This document shows positions 7,685-15,836 of a DNA stretch of 64,000 nt, piece by piece (within the stretch, counting starts at the first letter, position 1; each line of letters begins with the position of its first letter). A program made the translations under genes and the position numbers. Origin of the DNA: Schlesneria paludicola DSM 18645 (GTDB lineage Bacteria > Planctomycetota > Planctomycetia > Planctomycetales > Planctomycetaceae); contig NZ_JH636435.1 in NCBI RefSeq assembly GCF_000255655.1, positions 124,001 to 188,000 of the forward strand. The letters are read 5' to 3'. The notes under the pieces are model-generated. The model had not been told where the DNA came from and did not search any database. It saw nothing but the letters and a program-made list of their open reading frames with translations.

Positions 7685-8616
7685 GCACGACGATCCGAAC
7701 GCGTCGCGTTGGAGTCGCACTTCGATTCTGTGCGGTGATCGGCCTGACGGTATTTCTCTGCACCGTGCAACGCCAATCATGGGCGGACGAAGACGCGGTG
7801 AAGTGGATTCCCGATGTCATGTTTGCAGAAGTCGCGGGCGAGACGCTCAAGCTGAATCTGGCCAGCCCCGCCAGAGGAGAAGGTCCGTTTGCGACGATCG
7901 TCTGCATTCACGGCGGCGGTTTTTCGGGCGGACGACGCGAAGACTACGACGCCCTCTGCCGTAAGTTTGCGGCACGAGGTTACGTCGCCGCGACGATTGA
8001 CTATCGACTCTCACCCAAACATCGTTGGCCAGCTCACATTCATGATTGTAAGGCCGCCATCCGATGGCTGCGCGCTCATGCGGTCGAATACGGGATCGAC
8101 GTCGATCGAATCGGCGCGATGGGAAGTTCTGCCGGCGGGCATTTGTCGCAGTTCCTCGCAGTCACGAATGACGTGCGTGAGTTTGACGGTGATCACACGC
8201 ATCTGGATCAATCGAGCCACGTTCAGTGTGTTGCCGCGTGGGCTCAGGCCAGCGACTTCACGCGTGAATACGGCGTCTGGAAGGGGGCGGCAGAAGCGTT
8301 CCGCGGATTTCTGGGTGCCGAACTCACCGCCGAATCGCGGCGCCTGCATGTTCGCGCCAGTCCCTTGTTCTGGGTGACTCCCAATTCTGCACCGACACTG
8401 TTGATTCATGGCACAGCCGATCAGGATGTATTGTTCGTGCAATCGGCATGGATTTACGAACGGTTGCTGTCGGCGGAAGTCAAAACGAAACTTGTTCCCA
8501 TCGAAGGTGGCGGGCACGGACTGACGGGCGCGCATCTAGCCCAGGCCGAACAGGCGACATTCGACTTTTTTGACCAACAATTCAACGGACAACCGTCCCA
8601 CAAGACTTCGAAATAG
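7681..8616 (+). CDS. Exported alpha/beta-hydrolase esterase (HSL/BD-FAE-like)
   Basis: Starts at the ATG overlapping the previous stop and has 311 residues. A signal peptide occupies about residues 1-35 (basic RTRR, then a hydrophobic stretch ending near SWA). The catalytic apparatus is complete: oxyanion loop HGGGF, nucleophile in GSSAGG (S150), acid in HGTADQDV and histidine in GGGHGL. DYRLSPKHRWPA is typical of carbohydrate-esterase-like and BD-FAE proteins. In planctomycetes such enzymes are often linked to sulfatases and polysaccharide breakdown. Here it may deacylate the sugar-acid precursor before import (inference). The GntR gene follows after 13 bases. Confidence 0.88.
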   Translation: MSTTIRTRRVGVALRFCAVIGLTVFLCTVQRQSWADEDAVKWIPDVMFAEVAGETLKLNLASPARGEGPFATIVCIHGGGFSGGRREDYDALCRKFAARGYVAATIDYRLSPKHRWPAHIHDCKAAIRWLRAHAVEYGIDVDRIGAMGSSAGGHLSQFLAVTNDVREFDGDHTHLDQSSHVQCVAAWAQASDFTREYGVWKGAAEAFRGFLGAELTAESRRLHVRASPLFWVTPNSAPTLLIHGTADQDVLFVQSAWIYERLLSAEVKTKLVPIEGGGHGLTGAHLAQAEQATFDFFDQQFNGQPSHKTSK

Positions 8617-8619
8617 GAG
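8615..8619 (+). promoter_or_regulatory. Ribosome binding site deciding the GntR start
   Basis: AGGAG lies 10 bases before the ATG at 8630. The open frame extends to 8570 inside the esterase, but this site and the homology both favour 8630. Confidence 0.6.
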
Positions 8620-8629
8620 TCCTTTGCTG

Positions 8630-9298
8630 ATGAGCGATCTGTTAACCGCCGACAGTCTTTCCAAATCGCGTCAGGCGTTTCTGGAACTGCGTGAGCGAAT
8701 TCTGGATGGTCGATTGCCTCCTGGTACTCATTTGACGTTGCGCCCCATTGCCAAGTCGCTGGGCGTCACTGTGACGGCCGTTTCTGAGGCGGTTCGGGAG
8801 TTGGTTCACGAGCAACTGGTCGACTTTGAGCCGAACTATGGGGCTCGGGTGAAACGGTTTGACGCGGAAACGGTTCGCAGTCAGCATGTGCTGCGAATCG
8901 CGATTGAATGCGAAGCGATTCGTCGTTGCACTCAGTTGGTTGCGAATCGCAAACTGGACGAACTGCAATCGCTGGCCGAGGAAGTCGATCGCCTTGCCGA
9001 CGTCGAAGAAAATCTTGCTGAAGCGCGTCGCCGTGACTTCGAGTTTCACTTACAGATTGCGGAACATTCCGGCGTTCCGTCGCTGGCGGCCGTGTTGCGA
9101 TCATGCCACCTGGTCCGTCTGTTAGCCGTCGATGCCGTGCATGATGAGGCGATGTCTGCCCCCAATCGAACCCACGTCGAACTCGTCGCGGCGATTCGCT
9201 CGCGTGATGTCGACATTGCCGAGAAAGCGATGCGCGACCACTGCGAACGTTCGCTGCTTCTGCAACTGCGACGAACTTTCGGCACGATTGGAATTTGA
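8630..9298 (+). CDS. GntR-family (FadR subfamily) transcriptional regulator
   Basis: A 222-residue regulator. The winged helix-turn-helix occupies residues 10-75 (LRERILDGRLPPGTHL, LRPIAKSLGVTVTAVSEAVREL, DFEPNYGARV). The FCD effector domain spans about 85-215 and carries the metal/ligand residues D and H in DFEFHLQIAEHS, H in NRTHVELV and H in MRDHCERS. FCD-type GntR proteins sense organic or sugar acids and mostly repress adjacent catabolic genes. It sits inside the presumed operon, 13 bases after the esterase and 25 bases before the cytochrome-type gene. It is the obvious candidate to bind the palindrome at 5510-5519 (inference). Confidence 0.92.
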   Translation: MSDLLTADSLSKSRQAFLELRERILDGRLPPGTHLTLRPIAKSLGVTVTAVSEAVRELVHEQLVDFEPNYGARVKRFDAETVRSQHVLRIAIECEAIRRCTQLVANRKLDELQSLAEEVDRLADVEENLAEARRRDFEFHLQIAEHSGVPSLAAVLRSCHLVRLLAVDAVHDEAMSAPNRTHVELVAAIRSRDVDIAEKAMRDHCERSLLLQLRRTFGTIGI

Positions 9299-9323
9299 GC
9301 GCGTTCCGCTGCGGAGCATTGTC

Positions 9324-11735
9324 ATGGTTCACAAACTGATTCTGGTCGGTGTCATCCTGGTGGGGGGGCTGAGTGTCGGTGTCCTCGGTCAGGACGCCCT
9401 AGACGCCGCCTCAACCGTGGACCAGGCTGGCATTCAATTCTTCGAAAGCAAAGTCCGTCCGCTGTTCGTCACGCATTGCTTCGAGTGCCACGGTCCGGAG
9501 ACGGACAAAGGTGAAGCCGATCTGCGAGTTGATTCTTTGGAGGGATTGCTGCGTGGAGGCAAATCGGGGCCCGCGCTCATTCGAGGTGCGCCCGCCGAAA
9601 GTCTGCTGATCCTTGCGGTGCGGCACGATGGCGCCGTGGCGATGCCACCAAAAAAGAAACTCGCCCCGTCGGAAATTGAGCAGCTTTCAGCCTGGATCAA
9701 GAGGGGAGCGCTATGGCCCGGTGCGGTGAACGTTGCCGCCCCCGCTCGTTCGCCGGCCGAACCTCATGAATGGAGCGAAGAGGCTCGTCGTTTCTGGGCG
9801 TTTCAAACTCCGCGCACACCGCTTGTGCCCACCGTACGGGACCGTAGTTGGCCACAAACGGCGGTCGATTATTTTATTCTAGCGCGTCTCGAAGCGGCCG
9901 GTCTTGTGCCTGCTGCTCCAGCCGACAAGCGGACGCTGTTACGGCGTGCGTCGATCGACCTGATCGGTCTTCCGCCAACACCCGCCGAATTGGATGCCTT
10001 CCTTCAGGATGACAGCTCTGATGCCTTCGAACGTGTTGTCACTCGGTTGCTGGAATCCCCACGGTACGGTGAGCGCTGGGGGCGGCATTGGCTCGACGTG
10101 GCTCGGTACGCTGACAGTAACGGCATGGATGACAATCTGGCCTACTCGGATGCATGGCGGTATCGCGACTATGTGATCGCATCGTTGAACGCCGACAAAC
10201 CGTTTAACCGGTTTGTTCAGGAACAACTGGCCGGGGATCAACTCGCTGCTTCGGAAGACGCGTCACGAAGGGACGAACTGATTGTGGCGACTGGCTTCCT
10301 CACCATCGGCCCGAAAATGCTGGCGGAAGATGACCCTGTCAAACAACAGCTTGATATCGTCGATGAGCAGCTCGATACGACGTGTCGAGTCTTTCTCGGT
10401 CTGACGATGGGCTGCGTCCGCTGTCACGATCATAAGTTCGATCCTCTCGCCGTGAGCGACTACTACGGGCTGGCCGGGATCTTCAAAAGTACGCGGACAA
10501 TGATCTCGTATCGCGTCGATTCGAAGTGGAGCACATCCGGGCTCGGCGGGCAGGAAGCCGCATTCCGAGTCAAGGATCTCGAACAGATCATCGATCGGCA
10601 CGACAACGCACTGGTGAATGGAAACACAACTGGCATGTCGGACGAAGAGCGCTCTGCGCATTCGACTCTGCTGGCCAGCGCCTACGCCGAATACGCGAAG
10701 ATTCCGAAAGCGATGGCGGTCAATGACGGCGATGTGGGTGACTTGGAAGTTCGACTGCGGGGCAATCATCTGACGCGAGGCCCCATGGTTCCGCGTCGAT
10801 TCCCGTCGATTCTTGCGGGCATCGAGTCGTCGGCGATCACCAGTTCCAGCAGCGGTCGACTGGAGCTGGCGCGCTGGATGACGAATGACAATCATCCGCT
10901 CACACCTCGAGTCATTGTGAATCGCGTCTGGCGATGGCATTTTGGCCAGGGGCTTGTGGCGACGGTCGACAATTTCGGTCGTCTGGGCGAAGTGCCTTCG
11001 CATCCGGAACTTCTGGACTGGTTGACGCGGCAGTTTGTTGCGGATGGCTGGTCGCTAAAAAAACTGCATCGACGGATCTTGCTGTCTCGAACATGGCAAA
11101 TGACTGGCACGTCGAACGAGCACGCGATGCAGGTTGACCCACAGAATCGACGACTGTGGCACATGTCGCGGCAACGAATGGAAGCCGAAGTGCTACGCGA
11201 TTCGCTTCTGTTCGTGAGCGGTCAGCTTGACTCGAACATGGGAGGCACTCTGCTTTCGACGACTCCGTTTCAAAATCTGTCATTGGGTGGGGCGTCACAA
11301 AAGTCAGAGCTCTATCAGTCGGCGCGGCGCAGTGTGTATTTGCCGGTGCTGCGCGGTGCCGTGTACGACGTGTTTCAGGCATTCAATTTTCCCGATCCTG
11401 CGGTCTTGAACGGTGATCGAATGACGACGACCGTTGCGTCGCAGGCATTGTTCATGATGAATAGCAAACTGGTCGAACAGGCATCAAAACGCCTGGCCGA
11501 AACGCAGCTTACCGAATCGACGGTTTCCGACCGCGATCGGCTGCAACGGGTCAGTAAAACCCTTTTCAGTCGACGTGCAGCGCCTGATGAGATTGCGGCG
11601 TGGGAAGGATTTCTCGCGCGGTACGAATCGGCGGCGTCCATCGCGTCCGAAACGGCCGAATCGCGGCGGCGACGTGCGTGGGAGGGACTGTGTCGAGCCC
11701 TGCTTTCGTCCAATGAGTTCATTTACGTCGACTGA
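9324..11735 (+). CDS. Planctomycete cytochrome C / DUF1549 / DUF1553 protein
   Basis: An 803-residue exported protein with signal peptide (residues 1-23). The N-terminal PSCyt1 domain has a haem-binding CFECH motif (C52, C55, H56). The PSCyt2/DUF1549 domain (about 165-375) contains LPPTPAELDAFL, RWGRHWLDVARYADSNG and a second CxxCH, GCVRCHDHKFDP. The C-terminal DUF1553 (about 490-790) contains NRVWRWHFGQGLV, SHPELLDWLT, LHRRILLSRTWQMT and DPAVLNGDR. The family is a planctomycete hallmark, nearly always paired with DUF1501 as here. Biochemical function is not established; haem binding suggests periplasmic redox chemistry. It is shorter than many paralogues because no extra carbohydrate-binding domain is inserted. 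The frame opens at 9132 inside gntR; the ATG at 9324 gives the signal peptide. Confidence 0.95.
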   Translation: MVHKLILVGVILVGGLSVGVLGQDALDAASTVDQAGIQFFESKVRPLFVTHCFECHGPETDKGEADLRVDSLEGLLRGGKSGPALIRGAPAESLLILAVRHDGAVAMPPKKKLAPSEIEQLSAWIKRGALWPGAVNVAAPARSPAEPHEWSEEARRFWAFQTPRTPLVPTVRDRSWPQTAVDYFILARLEAAGLVPAAPADKRTLLRRASIDLIGLPPTPAELDAFLQDDSSDAFERVVTRLLESPRYGERWGRHWLDVARYADSNGMDDNLAYSDAWRYRDYVIASLNADKPFNRFVQEQLAGDQLAASEDASRRDELIVATGFLTIGPKMLAEDDPVKQQLDIVDEQLDTTCRVFLGLTMGCVRCHDHKFDPLAVSDYYGLAGIFKSTRTMISYRVDSKWSTSGLGGQEAAFRVKDLEQIIDRHDNALVNGNTTGMSDEERSAHSTLLASAYAEYAKIPKAMAVNDGDVGDLEVRLRGNHLTRGPMVPRRFPSILAGIESSAITSSSSGRLELARWMTNDNHPLTPRVIVNRVWRWHFGQGLVATVDNFGRLGEVPSHPELLDWLTRQFVADGWSLKKLHRRILLSRTWQMTGTSNEHAMQVDPQNRRLWHMSRQRMEAEVLRDSLLFVSGQLDSNMGGTLLSTTPFQNLSLGGASQKSELYQSARRSVYLPVLRGAVYDVFQAFNFPDPAVLNGDRMTTTVASQALFMMNSKLVEQASKRLAETQLTESTVSDRDRLQRVSKTLFSRRAAPDEIAAWEGFLARYESAASIASETAESRRRRAWEGLCRALLSSNEFIYVD

Positions 11736-11765
11736 GTCTTCGACAAACGTGGAAAGCCGGTGACC

Positions 11766-13187
11766 ATGGATCACTCATTCCAACTTCCGCTGCCGACGCG
11801 GCTGTCACGCCGACAGATGGTGTCAAGAATGGGCGCGGGCTTCGGGAGCCTGGCACTGTCCGCTCTGCTTGCCGATCAGGCCGCGGCGGCAACGGCTCCT
11901 CTTGCCCCGAGGCAGCCCCATTTTTCACCGCGAATCAAACGCGTGATCATGCTGTTTATGTTCGGCGGGCCATCTCATTTGGATACCTTCGACTATAAGC
12001 CACTGCTCGCACGGGACAGCGGAAAACCATTACCCGCCGAGAGCCGTCCTCGAGTCGTCTCGTTTCCCAATCGGATGGGGAACCTTGTTGGGTCACCGTT
12101 TGAGTTCAGCCAGCATGGGGAAAGTGGCCTGTGGGTCAGTTCGCTGTTTCCTGAATTGGCCCGGCGCGCGGACGACCTGTGCGTCATCAATTCCATGTAC
12201 TGTTCGAACTCGCGTCATGGCGGGGCGGTGCTCGAATGGCATACGGGGACTGACACCTTCGTACGACCAAGCATGGGGGCCTGGGTGACGTACGGGTTGG
12301 GATCAGAGAATCAGAACTTTCCCGGTTATGTCACAATTTGTCAGGACCTTGCTCAGGGCGGCGCGAACAATTTTGGATCGGCATTTTTGCCGGCTGCTTA
12401 TCAGGGAACACCGCTCGGCTATTCCGGCTTAAGGCCGCAGGAGGCACGCGTTCCATTTATTGGCGATGGATCGGGCAAGCGTGATCTGCAGCGAATGGAA
12501 ATCGATCTCATCTCGCAGATGCAGCAACGTCAGGCACAGACGCACGGGGCCGACAACGAACTGGAAGCCCGCATCGCATCGTTTGAGCTCGCGTTTCGCC
12601 TGCAGACCGAAGCCCCCGAGATGCAGGATCTTTCCGGTGAATCGAAAGCGACTCGGGAACTGTACGGCTTGAATGATCCGACGACGGCGGATTTCGGTAC
12701 GCAGTGCCTGATGGCGCGACGATTCTCGGAACGCGGCGTCCGTTTCGTCCAATGCAACCTCAGCGGGTGGGATGCGCATAGCAGACTCAAGGAAGATCAC
12801 AGCCGTCTGGCGCATTCCATCGACAAACCGATTGCCGGACTGCTCACCGACCTCAAGCAGCGCGGACTGTGGGACGACACGCTGGTGATCTGGGGCGGCG
12901 AATTCGGTCGTACCCCGACTTGCGAAGGCAATGATGGTCGCGATCACAATCCCCACGGATACACAATGTGGCTGGCGGGGGGCGGAGTCAAATCGGGGCT
13001 GACATGGGGCAAGACCGACGACTATGGCTATTTCGCGGTCGAGGACAAGGTTCATGTCCATGATCTGCACGCCACGGTCCTGCATCTGCTTGGCCTTGAC
13101 CACAAACGCCTGACCTACCGCTATGCGGGACGTGACTTCCGCCTGACCGATGTTCACGGCGAACTCGTCGACGGCATTCTGGCCTGA
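11766..13187 (+). CDS. DUF1501 protein, Tat-exported alkaline-phosphatase/sulfatase fold
   Basis: A 473-residue partner of the preceding DUF1553 protein. A twin-arginine signal (RLSRRQMVSRMG followed by a hydrophobic run and ADQAAAA) occupies the first 40 residues. DUF1501 motifs follow: VIMLFMFGGPSHLDTFDYKP, SSLFPELARRADDLCVINSM, WGGEFGRTP, DHNPHGYTMWLAGGG and DVHGELVDGIL. DUF1501 belongs to the alkaline phosphatase-like superfamily but has no proven activity. A GTG at 11760 two codons earlier is an alternative start. It lies 24-30 bases downstream of DUF1553, in the same transcription unit. Confidence 0.94.
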   Translation: MDHSFQLPLPTRLSRRQMVSRMGAGFGSLALSALLADQAAAATAPLAPRQPHFSPRIKRVIMLFMFGGPSHLDTFDYKPLLARDSGKPLPAESRPRVVSFPNRMGNLVGSPFEFSQHGESGLWVSSLFPELARRADDLCVINSMYCSNSRHGGAVLEWHTGTDTFVRPSMGAWVTYGLGSENQNFPGYVTICQDLAQGGANNFGSAFLPAAYQGTPLGYSGLRPQEARVPFIGDGSGKRDLQRMEIDLISQMQQRQAQTHGADNELEARIASFELAFRLQTEAPEMQDLSGESKATRELYGLNDPTTADFGTQCLMARRFSERGVRFVQCNLSGWDAHSRLKEDHSRLAHSIDKPIAGLLTDLKQRGLWDDTLVIWGGEFGRTPTCEGNDGRDHNPHGYTMWLAGGGVKSGLTWGKTDDYGYFAVEDKVHVHDLHATVLHLLGLDHKRLTYRYAGRDFRLTDVHGELVDGILA

Positions 13188-13288
13188 ACGATTCAATTGA
13201 CCAGCGGCCGGTAGCGACCTGCGCGATCAACACCTTTGACGTGAAAATCAGCAACTGAATCTGCGACTCTTCGAAAGCAAAACCTGCT

Positions 13289-15745
13289 ATGACGGATCAA
13301 ACGCGACGTGAGTTTCTGGTAGCCGCCGGTGGGGTGTTGGCCACGACGAGTCTTGTCGCGGGCGAGCGAGTTTCGGCGAAGTTCGCATCTCTAGCAAAGC
13401 CGGATGTCGATGCGGCGGCGATTCCCCCGCATCATGAGCAAACGGTGGAGGGAATTCATGCCTACACGGACCGATTGAACGTCGCCCCTGGAGAATCGAT
13501 TCGTTTTCATGTTAGCAGTTCGTATCCCTATGAACTGCAAGTGTGTCGACTAGGGACCGATGTCGACGGACCGTCGCGTGATACGCTGCTGCACTCATTT
13601 GGACGATCACCTGCAGCGATTCAGCCGATTCATCCTGGAGCGTATCTGTCCGTTGAGAAACCACTTGATGCGGCGAATGCGTTGACCGGACTCGCATTGG
13701 AGCTGTGGATTCGCCGCTGGCGCACGGTGGGACGGCAGGCGATCATTGGACAGTTCAATGCGCCGGAGGCGTGTGGGTATGGTTTGTTCGTCAACGAAGA
13801 TGGCTCGCTGAGTTTCTACCTGGGCGACGGGGGCGAATATGCCGATCAAGGCCTGCACTCCACGCCGCCTGATCAGCTCAAAATGCAGGTCAATCCCGAG
13901 GGGCTGAAGTCCTTTCCGGACAACACGCCCAGTTCAGTGTTGAACAACGAGTGGCATCACGTTGTTGCGCAGTATGACGGCACATCCAAACAGATTTGGG
14001 TGGATGGCAAAGAAGTCGGCCGCTGGAAGCATGCTGGTACTGTGCGACCGGGAGGGGCGCCATTGCGCATTGGCGCTGCGGGCCATCTAGGGCAAGCTGC
14101 CGAATTCCTTGATGCCGATATTGCGATGCCGTCGATTTACGGAAAGGCTCTGACTGCGGCCGAGATTGCCTCTCGCATCGCGAGCAAGGGACTGACGTTG
14201 CCTGCTAGCGACCAGTTGCTCGCCTGCTGGCATTTGGATGAAGAACGCGGTGATCGTGCTGCGGATTCAAGTCCTCACGGCCGACACGCACGCATTGTGA
14301 ATCTGGGAACGTGGATGATTGGCGGCCCCAGTTTCAACGGCAACGTGCCACGTTTTGGCACCTATGACCCATCGAAGGACCCACAACGGGGGCATGGGCT
14401 ACGGCTGGCTTCGGATGATCTGTACGACTGCCGCTGGAATGCCTCGCACGAGTTTCGATTGCCCGAATCGGCGCGATCGGGACTGTATGTCGGTCGGTTT
14501 CGCTTCAATTTGGATGGAGAAGACCGGCTGTACCATACGGTGTTCATCGTCAACAAAGCACACTCGCGCCCAAAAGCACCCGTCGCATTCATCTGTTCGA
14601 CGAACAGTTGGAAAGCCTATTCCGCAACTCCCTTCAGTCCGACGTGGAAGGGGATCAAAAAGTCGATCGGAAATAACGGGTTTGACAACAGCCCTGGGAA
14701 TCCGCCCGCGTACTGTTTTTATCGTCCACATCGCGCGGGGCAGGGAACGTACCAGCTGGGGTTCAAAATGCCTTGGCCCGTTGTCGGTCCTTACACACTG
14801 ATGGGGCCTGACGAAGCGGACTACAGTCACCTCTGTCGGCAGGATCGCTTTACTCAAGCGTGGCTCGAGAGCGAAGGGTACGCATACGATGTGCTCTGTG
14901 ACACGCAGTTGCATCTCGATCCACAAGTTCTCGACGGATACAAGGCGGTCTACGTCGTCGGGCACAGCGAGTATTGGTCGTTCGAAGGGATGACGGCGAT
15001 GAGTCGGTATCTGGATGGCGGCGGGAATGCCATCGTCCTTTCGGGAAATACCGCGTTCTGGCGTGTTTCGTTCAATGCAGATGCGACGATCATTGAGTGT
15101 CGTAAGGGAGACGCGCCGGGGTCTGCGATCCGTCCAGACCGGCGGGGTGAAATGTGGCACAGTCATGATGGCCAACGTGGTGGGATGTCGCGCGAGTGTG
15201 GATACCCTGCCTGGCGTCTGTTTGGTCTTGAGTACTTCTCATTACTCGGCGTGAACTGGCCCGGTGTTGGGCCGTACAAGGTTCGAAATCCCGATCACTT
15301 TCTGTTTCGCAGCCCACGTGATTTGAATTTGAAGGAAGGGGATTCGCTCGGCGGCACGCCCGGCAATGCGGTTCCACAACCGATCGGCCACGAAGGTGAT
15401 CTCCGCGTGTCGACGATGGCAAAGTATCTCGTCCTTCCCGCGCCCGAAGGGGGGCTTCAGCCGACGGAAGACCCGGCAGGGATGACGCTGCTGGCGGATG
15501 GCTATGCCGACCCGAAACGAATCGGGTTTGCCTGGGACTATTTCCAGCGTCCCGTTCCGCCCGACAAGATGCCGCCGATGACGGCCGCCGCGGAGATGAT
15601 CTTTTGGGAACGTCCCGGCGGCGGGCATGTATTCCACTCCGGTTCCATCAATTCCGGTTCGACGCTGGCCAACGACGAGAAGTGGTCTGGGCTGATGCAC
15701 AATGTGCTGAGCCACTTCGGCGTCCGTCCGGATGCGCGCGTTTGA
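13289..15745 (+). CDS. N,N-dimethylformamidase large-subunit-like protein with LamG domain
   Basis: An 818-residue protein with a Tat-type signal (TRREFLVAAGGVLA). A beta-rich region follows, then a LamG/concanavalin-like domain (about 120-320, with ALELWIRRW, NEWHHVVAQYDG and LACWHLDE), then the dimethylformamidase beta-subunit C-terminal domain from about residue 370. That domain contains FICSTNSWKAYS, MPWPVVGPYTL, the GHSEYWS motif (E561, Y562), LDGGGNAIVLSGNTAFWR and GHEGDLRVSTM. Characterised dimethylformamidase has a mononuclear iron held by two tyrosines and a glutamate. I can point to Tyr/Glu candidates in GHSEYWS and GLEYFSLLG but cannot prove ligation. No small subunit gene is adjacent, and true substrate is unknown. 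A 101-base gap separates it from DUF1501. Confidence 0.85.
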   Translation: MTDQTRREFLVAAGGVLATTSLVAGERVSAKFASLAKPDVDAAAIPPHHEQTVEGIHAYTDRLNVAPGESIRFHVSSSYPYELQVCRLGTDVDGPSRDTLLHSFGRSPAAIQPIHPGAYLSVEKPLDAANALTGLALELWIRRWRTVGRQAIIGQFNAPEACGYGLFVNEDGSLSFYLGDGGEYADQGLHSTPPDQLKMQVNPEGLKSFPDNTPSSVLNNEWHHVVAQYDGTSKQIWVDGKEVGRWKHAGTVRPGGAPLRIGAAGHLGQAAEFLDADIAMPSIYGKALTAAEIASRIASKGLTLPASDQLLACWHLDEERGDRAADSSPHGRHARIVNLGTWMIGGPSFNGNVPRFGTYDPSKDPQRGHGLRLASDDLYDCRWNASHEFRLPESARSGLYVGRFRFNLDGEDRLYHTVFIVNKAHSRPKAPVAFICSTNSWKAYSATPFSPTWKGIKKSIGNNGFDNSPGNPPAYCFYRPHRAGQGTYQLGFKMPWPVVGPYTLMGPDEADYSHLCRQDRFTQAWLESEGYAYDVLCDTQLHLDPQVLDGYKAVYVVGHSEYWSFEGMTAMSRYLDGGGNAIVLSGNTAFWRVSFNADATIIECRKGDAPGSAIRPDRRGEMWHSHDGQRGGMSRECGYPAWRLFGLEYFSLLGVNWPGVGPYKVRNPDHFLFRSPRDLNLKEGDSLGGTPGNAVPQPIGHEGDLRVSTMAKYLVLPAPEGGLQPTEDPAGMTLLADGYADPKRIGFAWDYFQRPVPPDKMPPMTAAAEMIFWERPGGGHVFHSGSINSGSTLANDEKWSGLMHNVLSHFGVRPDARV

Positions 15746-15836
15746 GGCCGTTCTGTCGAGGTCCCAGCGCCGGTGACCTCGGTCAATCGATGTGACGAGA
15801 TCGATATCTGACTGAGTTCAACCTGGGGAGATCCGT

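Noticed and set aside
14399-15175. 258-codon minus-strand open frame
   Set aside because: Antisense to the dimethylformamidase-like gene; composition is that of a shadow frame.
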